Shown piece after piece: positions 11,710-23,273 of a stretch of 64,000 nucleotides of DNA. Each line of letters begins with the position of its first letter. Position 1 is the stretch's first letter. Made by a program: the position numbers and the translations under genes. The notes under the pieces were generated by a model, which was given only the letters and a program-made list of their open reading frames with translations, was not told the origin of the DNA and ran no database searches. The stretch is from assembly GCF_037975245.1 (NCBI RefSeq), contig NC_092580.1, positions 20,324,501-20,388,500 on the forward strand, written 5' to 3'. The stretch is from Apostichopus japonicus. Its lineage: Eukaryota; Echinodermata; Holothuroidea; Aspidochirotida; Stichopodidae.

Positions 11710-11925
11710 GTTGGGACCGGACAAATACCCCCCGGACGATTACCCCCGGACGATTACCACCCGGACAGATACCCCCCGGGCAAATACCATCCCGGACAAC
11801 TACCCCCCAGGACAACTACCACCCTGACAGATACCCCCGGACAATTACCCCCAAGGACAAAACCCCCCCGGACAACTACCCACACGGACAACTACCTCCT
11901 CGGACGAATACCCCTAGATTTACAA
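11710..11925. repeat. Short-unit minisatellite, CCGGACAATTACCCC type
   Basis: Roughly fourteen imperfect copies of a 14-17 bp unit (ccggacaattacccc, ccggacagatacccc and variants) run in tandem. Unit length varies because of C-run changes. The stretch is open in one frame and would encode Pro/Thr-rich repeats (11670-12005), but there is no other evidence of translation. Confidence 0.85.
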
Positions 11926-12239
11926 TTAACAATTGGGTCAGGGTGCCGGTTAAACTGGCACCACTAGGGTCGTTGTGTGCCCTGGCCCTTTTAACCTCCT
12001 CCTGACTTTTATAAAGATTCAAACTTTTCATATATTAGCCCTCAAAATCCTGGATAGGGTTTGACAATGGACCGAGGCCGGGGGGGGGGGATGGAAGGTG
12101 GGGCATTGCTCACTGATGGTAGTAACTATTAATTTACTATTTGTTATAGTGACACTATTCTGTATTATTAATCTCCCAACAATTCCGGCTTATTGCGACT
12201 TACCATTTTCAAGTTTTCTTCTGAGTAATTTTACTTAAT

Positions 12240-12512
12240 GATTTGTTATGTTATGTTATGTTAGTTTTTGTATAGCGCTTTATATGGCACAGCTATCTCA
12301 AAGCGCTTTGAATCCCTGGTCATCAGGCTGGCTGCTGAGAATCCAGCACACACACCTTAGTTAGGTACCCATTTATACACCTGGATGGAGAGGGGCAGTC
12401 GAGATAAAAGTGCCTTGCCCAAGGACACAACATAATGGTGAGAGCTGGAATCGAACCCACAATCTTGTGATCATATATAAAACAAAAGCATTAGCCACTC
12501 GGCCTCCACGCT
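12240..12512 (-). mobile_element. tRNA-derived SINE
   Basis: Read on the minus strand, the head starts near 12512 with GTGGAGGCCGAGTGGCTAA, a tRNA-Ser/Leu-like A box. It continues to GGGTTCGATTCC, a good B box (about 12448-12459). A body containing a mirrored AGCGCTTT pair follows, and the element ends in a TAACA repeat tail (12245-12263). Such Pol III promoters drive SINE transcription, with mobilisation by a partner LINE. The tail gives the orientation. Family not assigned. Confidence 0.85.
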
Positions 12513-12514
12513 CC

Positions 12515-14944
12515 TCTTGTTTTGCCTATTCTAAGCTATTTTTTTCCTGGGAGTGCCCGCCATTTTAGGATGGGAGGAGCAGAAGGGAGGGGCGGGGCAA
12601 GCACAACCACGATCCACCCCTCTAGTTTGGTGTGCATGATCATCATCCATACCCCCCATTCATTGTTTCATGGAACGCTGGGCTATCATAGTCAAATCCA
12701 GTTACGGTGTAACCCGTTTTACCAGCAGAATTGCCTGTTAGGTTTCATAATAGTGTGTGCGATTGTATGAAACATAAGAAAAGAAAGAGGCTTGAGACGA
12801 CAACGTCACTACCAATTGAAAAAAACCTATTCACTGGTCTTACTGTTTGCAAAAAGAATGATGATAATCTAAGAAATCAATTTAATTTTCCCTAGATATT
12901 ATAATTCTACATGCCAACTATAAACAGATTATTGATTGCTACATTGCCCACAAATTGCCACCCATAAGCCAAAGAATAAAAAGTTTTCCTTGTAATAATT
13001 TTCACAAAGGCCAGTAGCGTCTGGCGCTTACCCGGGGTTTTTTCATGGGGTTTACCCTCACCTTTTACAGATTTTTTACTGTACGAAAGTGTGCTTAGAT
13101 GCCAAATGGTGTAATATGTTGCCATTCTTAGGCAAGACTATACTAACATCATTGGAGTTTCCGGTAAATTGGGGCATCCAAATTCATGGTGATGTCACAT
13201 ATACACAATCAGCATTGCGCATGTATTTTTATTTTGAGGTATCAAAGAACTCCACCTCAAGGTTCCCACCCCTACAAAAATGTCTCATAAGGTCCTCGCT
13301 TCTTCACGCCTCCATTTTGTGTGTTTGTGACGCTGGCCTCACCAGGTTCAATTCCCATCTCAAGTATGGCTGTCAAAAGCTGTAATGTTAGTTGTTTTTT
13401 CAATTTCCGGTGCAGTCAAATAGCTGTACTGCAGTTGTTGTTGATTTCCATTATACTTAAACTAAATTTGCTCACAAAAACTTGATGGCAATATTTTCTA
13501 CCACCACGAACATAATTTTTCGTGAAAGTATTTTCTGTATTATTTCTGAAGCAAAAACAAAAAGTTCTGGTCAAACAAACTTCTACAAGCTGCTTTGAAC
13601 TTTCAGCTTTAAATGATAGATTGATACTTTTTTATACTTAAAAACACATGACCAATTGGCAAACAAAACTTCAAAACCTTAACTTTTAGAGGATAAAGAT
13701 AACAAATATTTAAAAAAAAACTTGCTACACCACAATTTAGCATCTCAACCTTTTTGACTTGTAATTGACAATTAACATTACTAACTTTGCATAACTTATA
13801 ACCACAATATCTGAAAGCAAACAACATTACATGACCGAAAACATATTACACTTTAATGTACTTCTCAGTGTCTATCTTGGACAATTTCTAATGGAGCATG
13901 CACCTTTATGTAATAAAAATGATGAACTTTCCTTGTGCAAAAGTAAACAAAGAAACAAAATTCTTCTAATATCTAGGAATCAAATTAATTAACAAATATA
14001 ACATCAAAAGAAATCACATACTGTGAAAATCTGGATTCATGTTTTACATAAATCTCAGTTTACTGTTAATTAAGACAATCTATACAATCAAAATATATGT
14101 TGAAAAAAAATTGTATTTCTCAAACAGAAACAATGCAATCAGTTGATACTTAATTTCTTTCTCATCTTTCTGATGTCTCAAATCATTGTCCCATACAAGT
14201 TACATTAAGTTTTCTCATTTTTCAACTGTTATACATTGCAGAGAACATTTTAAAATCTTTGGAATGCAATTAAGATGCTCTGAAACATATCTCAGAGTTA
14301 CATTCATGTAGTAACCTCAATGTCTTTGCATAAGTTTAGTCTTAAGTCATGAAGACTATGCTCTATCCATAAAAGATCCACACACTAAAAGGAGTTGTTT
14401 GGAACTTGTGTGCTTTCAAATTACTGTGCTGGATGGGCAGGGGCACAACTAACATTTTTGTTATGGGAGAGGAGCTTGTCGTGGGGGAGTGGTATATGAA
14501 GGATGAGAATTTGATCCAATGGACTGTGCTTTACAAGCAAAATGATGCATGTTTTGAATGATGTATTGTATTGTATTGAATGATGTATTGAAGAATTGTA
14601 ACTTTTAAGGTTGTACTATGCATTTAAGTAACATGTTTATGTACTGTAGGAATTTTCTTGTCATATTCTGCCTACTGGTGGAGGGCGGGTGGGGAGGGTG
14701 GTTAGTCCTCTATCTCTTTTTTTGTAGAGAGGCTAAGGGCCTCCCCCCGCCCTTCCAGAAACTCACATGATTGTGCCACTGCCACATGAGGAGAGCTCGA
14801 ACATGGTTTCAAAAGCTAACAAGGCAGCATGATTCACAGGAGGTTCTTCATTGAAGGTTCTTCATATGCGTACAGCTTACAGAGCACAACTTTCACTTGT
14901 AAGTATCACCACAATGACGACCTTCTTTCAAGGTACACATCACG
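12515..14944. other. Intergenic and probable 3' UTR of the Hakai gene
   Basis: No coding region is supported. The part adjacent to the Hakai stop codon (about 13600-14944) is AT-rich and probably includes that gene's 3' untranslated region, since the gene is transcribed leftward. I could not fix a polyadenylation site. Confidence 0.4.
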
Positions 14945-17900
14945 CTAGTAGTAGGATCCAGGATACGTGGTTGAGTCTGGAAGCGTCGGATGTGGCTGAC
15001 TTGCTGCGGTACCCTCTGGAGCAGGGATAGCTCCCGGCACCGAATGAGACTGGGTGGGCGTTGTCCAAGCAGCCGACACCGGTGCACTGAACGTTGTACC
15101 TGAATGTCCACCGTTAGGCTGGGCGACATAGGAGGACGACTGAGGCGGTTGCTCGTAGTGGACCACCGGATTTGGCGGCACCGCCTGGGGTGCCATGTTG
15201 TATGGGACAGCTTGAGGTACAGCTGGAGGAGGTGGTGGGATTGAAGCTGTAGCTGAGGTATACCCTCCGGGCTGTGGAGTCATTATCGGTGCTACATGGG
15301 GAACTTGGTAAGGTATCTGAGGTCTCACAGTATGCCCTGTTTGATGCTCTGGAGGGACCATGACCGGGGCAGCATATGGGGCTTGAACTGGTGGTGGTGG
15401 GGGAGGCGGAGCAGAGGTATTTGCATACTGGACAGGTGCCTGGTATTCACCACCACCACCACTATCATGTAAGGGTACAGTGATGAGATTTGTGTTTCTA
15501 ACGGGTACGTGTTCCATGTGGTAATCACCTTGGGTACCCGTTGCTTGTCCGATGATCGGCTGAGTCAGTCCATAATCAGCTGATGGTGCTTCTACAGCTA
15601 CTGAGGACCCTACGGAATAGTTCTGAACTTGTTGGTAAGTAGAAGTCCTAGTTTCAAGACGAGGATCTGGTCTACTTTCGCTCCTCTCCCGTTTAGGTTC
15701 AGCCCTCTCTCCTCTTGGTTCTGTCCTTGGATCAGAAGGACGGCGGTCTTTGGAGGATTTACTGTGGTCATGTGACTTTTGACCCTGTTTCTTGTGTCTG
15801 TGATTGACGTGGGCCTGGAGGTCCCTCTGGGAGAGGTATGTTCTTCTACAACCCGAGTGGCTATGCTTGGGAGCTCCGTACTCACACATGAATATTTGGC
15901 CTTGAAGAGACTGTTCAACACGAGAAACACTGTCACCACATCTAGACAGAGAAAAATGAATATTCAGTAAATACATTAATTCTGCTTACATAAGAGACAT
16001 GAAAAGCATGAGATGAATTTAACCTCTGATGGTGTAAAGTAGCCACCCAACTAACAGTAACATTGCGAAAGTGTTCATCGAAAGTCAGACTTTCACAGAA
16101 ATTTGACTGAATGCAATGACAATCAGTATTGGTTGGTCATATCACATTTTTAGCAACAATTAATATATCAAGGTTAAACAATTAATTCATAACTGGAGGT
16201 CAACAGTATTGGCCAACAACATTAATGCATGCCATAATTACAATAACTTTACAAAAGTAATTTACAGGGGCTTCTGATCCTCCAAATGATTCCCAGGCAT
16301 CATATAGAGCAGGGTTTCCCTAACTTTATCCCCCCACGAACCCCCTGTGGATGTCAGAGTTGTCCACGAACCCCTAACTTTTCGAGACACAATCTGAGTC
16401 TTTATTATACTATAGTACGCATAACAGTGCTTTGTAAAAGATCAATATAGTGTAATATTGTAATGAAAAAAAAATAGAGATGAATAAATATTTATTTGGA
16501 AACTTCAAGATCAGATCACGAATTGTATCACGCATCAATCACCCATCACACATGATGAGACAGATGCTCCTGTTTTTTTATCACATGCACGGCATGGTAC
16601 TACTATGGCAACATATGCGAATGGAACGCGAAAAGAATTTGTCCATAGGTACGACTTTTGCACATTACTAAATTATATGATATATCAGATTTTAGTTCAA
16701 CAAAAAGTACTCTAGTTTTGACTTTCAGAAAAGTCTCACGAACCCCCTGGGACAGAATCACGCACCACGTGGGGGTTCATCCACCCCAGTTAGGGAACCC
16801 CTGATATAAGAGTACCACAAGGTGGTAAATGCTTTGATGAAGGCAGAAGTACTGTGCTGCCTGTCCTTTGACCATGGGAGACCATCATTTGATTCCCCAG
16901 CGTATTTGGGGACAATTTTATATTAACTTTAACCCAAACATTACTGCTGCAATGAGTAGGCCAACATAACTTTCTACATCATTTCAAAAGTTGACCCTGT
17001 TCTCAATTGTTTTGTTTTTCCCAACATCGGGTAACTCCAGCTCGAATTGGTGCACAAAAGATGGCAGTGGTATGATATAGCCCATGGATTCTTGATCATT
17101 GTGCTAGGAAGTCCAGAGAAAAACTAAATCTCACTACATCTATATCGAGCAAAGTGTTGTGTACGTCAATAAGAAGCTTAAAAGGTACACAAATCCAACC
17201 ATCATGGTTGGCCGATGCAATAGAGATCGCTGTCATGAAAAGACTTAATACCCAAATAGCTAAGAGAAAGTCTTAGTCACTTTGGGATATCACAGATTCA
17301 ATATTTCTGCACACACAAGGCAAAAGACTTGATCAAGTCCAAATATGACATCATTGATCCACGTTGTTCAATTTGTTACATTTTTCTAACATTTATTACA
17401 ATGTTCATAATCTGTAATGGAGATTGCAAATGGGTTTTGCAAATGCTGAATCTAATATATCGACACTCTTAACAAGACCTCAGTATGGCACTGGAAGCAG
17501 TTTCAACACTGTTCAAATTCTACCTTCAAATTATGACAGGAAAAAACAAAGTGGCTCTATGATATCACAGATTTACAAAATGACAGCTCCCAAACAGCTT
17601 TTAAACTAGCATGTCTCCCAACCGAAGCAAGATTTTCTCAGAGCTGTTTTGGGGGACAGATCTCTGTCATTGAAGCCAGAGATGATGACTGGGATTGTGC
17701 CCCCTTCACACCTAAAACCACATGTGCTAGCATATCTGTCTGATCAGTACAAAGACTGATGGCCAATTGTTCTTTCCCAGGCAGGATTGAAACCTTCAGT
17801 GGGCCAGATTTGGCCAATACCAGCCTATTGAAAACCGATAGCACAGTCCAATTCAATGCTATGCATGACGAGGAACATTACCACACAACTGCTGTTTTTG

Positions 17901-19473
17901 TACACAGAACATAGCATTTTCAGTATTATTAAGACAAAAAAAAAGAATAAGGATAATTCACAAACCTCAAAACTGCTTGACCAATTGTGAATACTAAACC
18001 TATCCCCAAATCTATACCTTCAAAATAAAAGTATTCTACGGGTGTTTACAGTTTCCATGTAACTTACCTTAGACATGTTTTCTCAGTTGTCTTTGCACAG
18101 TCGAAACAAAACACATGCTTACACGGAATCTGTTAAGAACAAAAGTAAACAATAAATACATTCTGCTTAGGTTTTCATTCCCCTTACCATCATCATATTT
18201 GTTGATGTCATCACCACCACCATCATGGCTATGCAATCCTAATCACATCAAGTTCTTCACCAAACAAACTGTCATTTAAGTATAAATTAGCCAACTAATC
18301 AACCTACACCAAAACAAAAATTGCAAAACATGTTAGTCATGGAAGAGTACAGAATTCTGAAGTGGATTTCTTCATCGGCGTACGACAGACACGAAAGCGG
18401 AAACCCTCACCACAAATTACAGAACGGCAGAGTTGTAGGTAGTCTCCCTGTTTGGTCTTGTCAGAGTGTCTGAGCACACTGACTGGAGAGGAATACTGTG
18501 ACTTCTCTTGGAAGAAAACTCAAATTTAATTTGGTCTTTCTTTTTCATGAATAGGTGATTCATGGATAGTTACAAAACCGTCTAAACCTAGTATCATGAA
18601 AACTGTAGGCAGTCGAACTATGGGGTTGATTAATAACATTTTCTCGTTGCAAAATAATGACTGAGTTCATGCAGGCTGCTCTGTCTGAAAGTCCATAATG
18701 TTGGAAAATGATGACCAGTTTTGGGGAGGTTTCTGTTCCAATTTATTTAACCATCTTTAATTCAACACTATAACAAATAGTATGTATATTTCAATCCATG
18801 GCAATATACACAAAGAATTACAACTCCTTAGGGGAAGAAAAAGTACCTAGGAAAATTTCTCTTCTTTCGTATCATAGTTCCATCATAGTTGCTTCTTAAG
18901 TGCAGACTATATGATATTTGCAATAAGGATTTATGTATTTACAAAACAATTTCCATTCATGTATATGTGCATTATGCACCTACATAATTGCCTTGAAGTA
19001 ATAAACAGTAAATCAAATGGAGACTATACTTACCATCCTACCATATATGAGAATAGGAAAATTGCACTTCTCACACAAGTGTAATCTTGGATTTTCAATC
19101 TTCTTCCCGATCAAATTGATCTGAAATATGAATTGTAATAAATTAGATGTATATCAATGGAAGCAAGGCTTGTCCATTGAAGAGATCATGTTGAGGTACA
19201 GGACAGAGCATCCGAATTAAGACACAAGCAACTCGATCATGTAACATGGTAAAGATGATGGACTGTGGGTTTGCACCTGCTTGTTACACGATTTTTAATT
19301 TTCGATAGTTCAAGAATCAAACATACGACAATCACATTTCCATTTCAGAGAAAGTTATAATCACCAATTTCCAACCATGACTCCAAATTATCTTTCTTAC
19401 AAATTCAAACAAATTTATGAATCATATTTGATACCTTCTGATCCCAAGTTATTGGAAATGCAGCTTCCATCAT
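14945..19473 (-). CDS. CBLL1: Hakai/CBLL1-type RING E3 ubiquitin ligase, 394 aa, four coding exons
   Basis: Coding exons on the minus strand are 19435-19473, 19034-19120, 18068-18129 and 14945-15941. All have GT/AG borders and compatible phases, and join to 394 codons plus stop. Residues 29-64 form a C3HC4 RING: C29, C32, C45, H47, C50, C53, C61, C64, with IPCKHVFC as in vertebrate Hakai. Immediately after is the Hakai-specific zinc site C82, C94, H107, H112 with [11 protein letters not shown], which helps dimerise the phosphotyrosine-binding domain. A charged linker and a Pro-rich tail follow; NLITVPL at 214-220 is shared with vertebrate CBLL1. The start is a double ATG at 19473, only 13 codons before the conserved INLIG block, so the long N-terminus of the human protein is absent. 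In animals Hakai ubiquitinates phosphorylated E-cadherin and is part of the m6A methyltransferase complex. Confidence 0.93.
16310..16803. mobile_element. hAT-like MITE in Hakai intron 3
   Basis: The left end CAGGGTTTCCCTAACT and right end AGTTAGGGAACCCCTG are inverted copies with one mismatch. CACGAACCCCCTG blocks are also mirrored inside. The flanks atatagag and atataagag resemble an 8-bp duplication with one indel. The 494-bp interior encodes no transposase. It lies between the third and last coding exons of Hakai. Confidence 0.75.
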
Positions 19474-19496
19474 TGTAAGATATGGTATTCAGGAAC

Positions 19497-20825
19497 CTGA
19501 AAGGATAAAAAATAGTCTGAAATTAGCCACTGTACTATAAAATGTGCTTCTTTCCTGTGTGGGACACAGGAGTGCTGACTGAGCCTCAGTGACAGAATGG
19601 AAGCTCAGTGGGTTTTGTTATTCTCCTGAAATCTCCCACATATGATGCGTCGTTCTCACAATAAAAACAAAGACTCTAGTACTTGATTCTCTTGACTGAG
19701 CCTTCTCATTTTCAGTAAGGCATTTTCTGACAGTGTCAGGGTATTTTACACATCCAGTTTATTTACTCCTGTAGTCTGAGTATTACACAGTACACAAAGT
19801 TAGGGAAATGTGAAATTACAATAGCCTAATAATATAACCTTGGCTGTGATGTACTGTATTTTCTTTGTCATGTTCTTCCACGGATTGACATAGACCTACT
19901 GGTACGCCTAGGCTAAGGGGGCCTAGTGCCAGGCATAGGCCTCCTAGTTCAATGAGGGCTATCCTACATCTTACTTACATTACAATTACATAAATTACAA
20001 AGTTCAACTAACTTTGGCCCTAGGATTAGAGCAGTCTATGTTAGGGTGACAAATCTCGTTTTGCTTTCCTGATTATAAACAATTTATCCCTGCACAATAA
20101 AAAATTGTAAGAAGTGGTGTAAAGCAGGTAATAACGTTGTTTAAATTCACCCTATTCAATTATTAGGGGTTACTGTATATCACTGGTTACCATTTCGTCG
20201 AATAGGTACTCACATTGTGCCTGGCTTTGTCACTTACACCAAGGCCTGCAGTAACAATTTAAGTAATTTATCAAATAGCCCATGAGTTTTAAATTAGAAG
20301 TTTCCTTATCATATTTGTTACATAAAGTTGCTTACCATTTACACAAGTCCTTTAGACTAGAAAAACTTCTTCATCGACGCAAATGAAATCGTTTCTAAGT
20401 CGCAGCTAAGGAAGTAGGATATCATATATGAGATTCATTAGGCCTGAGTACAGACAACTAGTATAGTACAACACGCCTTACACACGCGAAATGGCCCATG
20501 CACGGCCGAACTACGCGCCGAAAGAGCTGTTCTTACTACGAACATGCATGCAAGGTGCCTAGACATGGTTAATGTTGCCATGCAGTACATGCGCCATAGT
20601 ACAACTTGAACGGAGAAAATATAGCTCAACTTACGGTTATAAAAGTACAAGTGGTGATAATGTAAAACTAAGAACACGATGATATAAATGTACACGATAT
20701 CAATTGTTACAGTTAAAGATGATAACTAAAAAGTTCACCATGCTAATGTAAAATTACAGGATGATAATGTAAAATATGCGGTAAAAGTTTGGAAAGGATT
20801 TGATCTATAAACAAGTGATTGTCGA
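19497..20825. other. Hakai 5' region and intergenic
   Basis: An AG acceptor at 19497-19498 (minus strand) precedes the first coding exon, so at least one upstream noncoding exon should lie to the right, probably before about 20450. I could not identify it or a promoter. No other gene is seen. Confidence 0.4.
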
Positions 20826-20966
20826 GAAAAGAAATGTGAAGGAGTGTAAAACGATTCGAAATTTCAAATTGAGATACCAAAAAAAGAAAAAAAAAGATGA
20901 AAAAAGCTTACTTGACCGGCAACTCATCATTTCATTTTACAATCAAAAGATATGGCATAGGCCACT
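20826..20966. repeat. Partial copy of the palindromic MITE arm
   Basis: This segment matches 21346-21441 in the same orientation (tgtgaaggattgtaaaacga, cttgaccggcaactc, and tggcataggccac) and also includes the GAGATAC-A-rich part found in the opposite arm at 21460-21490. It is a second, rearranged or truncated copy next to the decayed LINE. Confidence 0.7.
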
Positions 20967-21019
20967 GTCAGGGGCGGAACAAGGATTTTACAAAGGAGGG
21001 TGAATGGCCCAGCTGAAAA

Positions 21020-22460
21020 GATCACAATCCATTTGTTAATAGTTGCACTGATCCCAAGGTGATCCTACAAGTAATTAAGCCATGACGTGGAACCACATCG
21101 ATCAACGCCTTGTCAAAGTCCATAACACACAAGTCTGCCTGACCACGGTTGTCTAAAACTCCTGTTAGGTCATTTACCAGACCGGCCAGGTGGGTTTCAC
21201 AAGATCTACCACATTCCAAAGCCATGTTATTTTTCACTAAGTAGGCTATGGAATGTTTATCCAAATGAACCATAATGTTACTGACAATTAAGTACTATAC
21301 TAATTACTAGTATAGTCTGCAAACAACTGACTACATTACGTAACGGAAAATGTGAAGGATTGTAAAACGATTCGAAATTTCAAAAGCTTGCTTGACCGGC
21401 AACTCTTCATTTTACAATCAAAAGATATGGCATAGGCCACTTGTGCCGGTCAAGTAAGCTTTTTTCTTCTTTTCTTTTGTATCTCAATTTGGATTTCGAA
21501 TCGTGTACAATCCTTCACATTTGCCGTTACGTAATGTAGTCAATTGTTTGCAGACTATACTAGTAATTAGCGAAACTGGACGTTTATTTGATGGTTTTGA
21601 TCGGTCCCCTTTCTTGAATGTGGGTGACACATTTGCTATACGTCAGTCCTGCGGGATGGTACCATGGGGTTGAGACAGACTTCTGGAAACCCTTTGTTAA
21701 AGCTGAAGAGCATTCCTTCAGAATCCTTGCCGGGATGTTGTCGGGGCCAGTTGCTTTGTGGATCTTATAATTCCTTCAGAAGTTTCTATATGACAGGAGT
21801 AGTGACAGTGATATTGGGCACATCAACAAATGTTCTTCGTTTGAGTGTTGGTAGGTCTTGCAGATTTTCTTTAGTAAAAATTGAGCAAAATTGGGTATTA
21901 AAGGCCTCCGCTATTCCTTTGGCACTTGAGGCAAGGCGAACGATGTTCTGGAAAGGATTAGCACAAAAAGCCTCTCGGCGAATGGAATTTATATAAGCCT
22001 ATCGCCAGAATGGTTTAGTGTTGTTGGTTGCAAGGTTGTCGCAAATATCACGGATATGGTTTCTGCGAAGCTTTTTAAAAACTCGTTTGAATTTATCCCA
22101 ATAATCGAAGTCTCCAGTTCTAAGAGCTCCACATAACTTATGATTTTTTGTTACATTCCTCTCTCAGGTTGCCAGTCATCCATATGAGTTGAACTTTACA
22201 CCTTATAATCTTAGTTGGGATATAATTATCCATAAACATTCTAATAATGTCAGTGGAGCTTAACCAAACGGTGTCGATGTCGGAATTTTGGATCTAGTCA
22301 TCGGTAAGCTGGTCATTGAAGAAGTTCTGATCTTGTTGAATTTGGGCAAAATCCCCCTTAGCATAAATAAATACCTTTCTGTTTGGTTTGTGAACCAATA
22401 TCGCTCTTATTGAGGCAGTGATGATGACAAAATCATGGTCACTACCTCTAGGTGCCACTA
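21020..22460 (-). mobile_element. Decayed non-LTR retrotransposon (LINE) ORF2 remnant
   Basis: On the minus strand the sequence reads through a typical LINE ORF2 in broken frames. It begins near 22460 with GSDHDFVII, passes a long linker, then TGPDNIPARILKE (about 21750) and a KKGD-like block near 21600. After an interruption at 21300-21570 it resumes with HLDKHSIAYLV (about 21235-21267), followed by VMDFDKALIDVVP near 21105-21145, equivalent to the RT palm motif DFSKAFDxVP. Several stops and shifts make it inactive. The pattern fits the CR1/L2/Jockey group; the clade is not resolved. The endonuclease part and 3' end were not found. Confidence 0.82.
21300..21570. mobile_element. Palindromic MITE inserted in the LINE
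   Basis: The left arm from 21301 (taattactagtatagtctgc) is repeated in inverse orientation ending at 21569. The arms match closely through acattacgtaacgg, tgtgaagga and the ttgaccggca block, leaving a centre of about 40 bp. It splits the LINE reading between the KKGD-like block and HLDKHSIAY, so it arrived after the LINE. Confidence 0.8.
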
Positions 22461-23273
22461 TATACTGCTAATCAAAAACGAGGGATCATTGATAAAGCAC
22501 AGCCAAGAATGAAATCGAAATTAACCTGCAGCTGTAAACGTTATTATGGCTTTTAATTTTAATATTTACATGGTATCCATACCACAAAGCTATGATTCCT
22601 CTGAACAATATTTTATTCGCAAAGACTTAAAGATGACATACTTCGTTCGAAGACAACAGTTTTCGCTAGGTTAACACTGTCCTATTTCGCGTTCAATATA
22701 GTTAATATGGGATTTCCCCCTTACGGAGGGAAATTCCACTATCTTGCGTAACCTCATCTGCAATGTTGTTATCTACGTGGTTGATCTCTGCAACAGTAGG
22801 AAATCGATCACAGAGAAACAACTTGAAGTTGGAAGTGCTCCAGTGGTCTTCGTTTGGATAGCATTACCCTTACTGATAGTTTTCTTGTTCGTGGATAGTG
22901 CATTTTGAAATTTGAAGAAATTTATTTCTCTTCAACTTAGGCTTCTTGAATAAAGGCTACTGAGAATAATAAGCCACAACGTTTTCATAGACTAACGTTA
23001 ATCTACAAGTACAAATACATGAAGTCTCCGGCCTAACCAGGTGTTCTGACAACGCCTTTAGCAATCTTGTTCTCTTTGTCGAGCTGTCTGAATCATACGT
23101 TAGCATCACACCATAACTTAGTCAAAGATATAGAACTGATGCGATTCACGGTTAGACCATGTTGGATTTGTTCCAAGTTGAGCTGTAAACTACCGTTTCT
23201 TAGTTTTATGTTGTATGACTCGAGTAACAGTTTGTGGTAGATACATAGTCATTTTCCTGCGAGTGCATGAAAT
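22461..23273. other. Upstream region of the RIG-I-like receptor gene
   Basis: No coding region is supported. The 5' untranslated region and promoter of the receptor should lie here, but I see no clear TATA box or initiator. An in-frame TGA at 23268-23270, two codons before the ATG, closes the frame. Confidence 0.4.
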
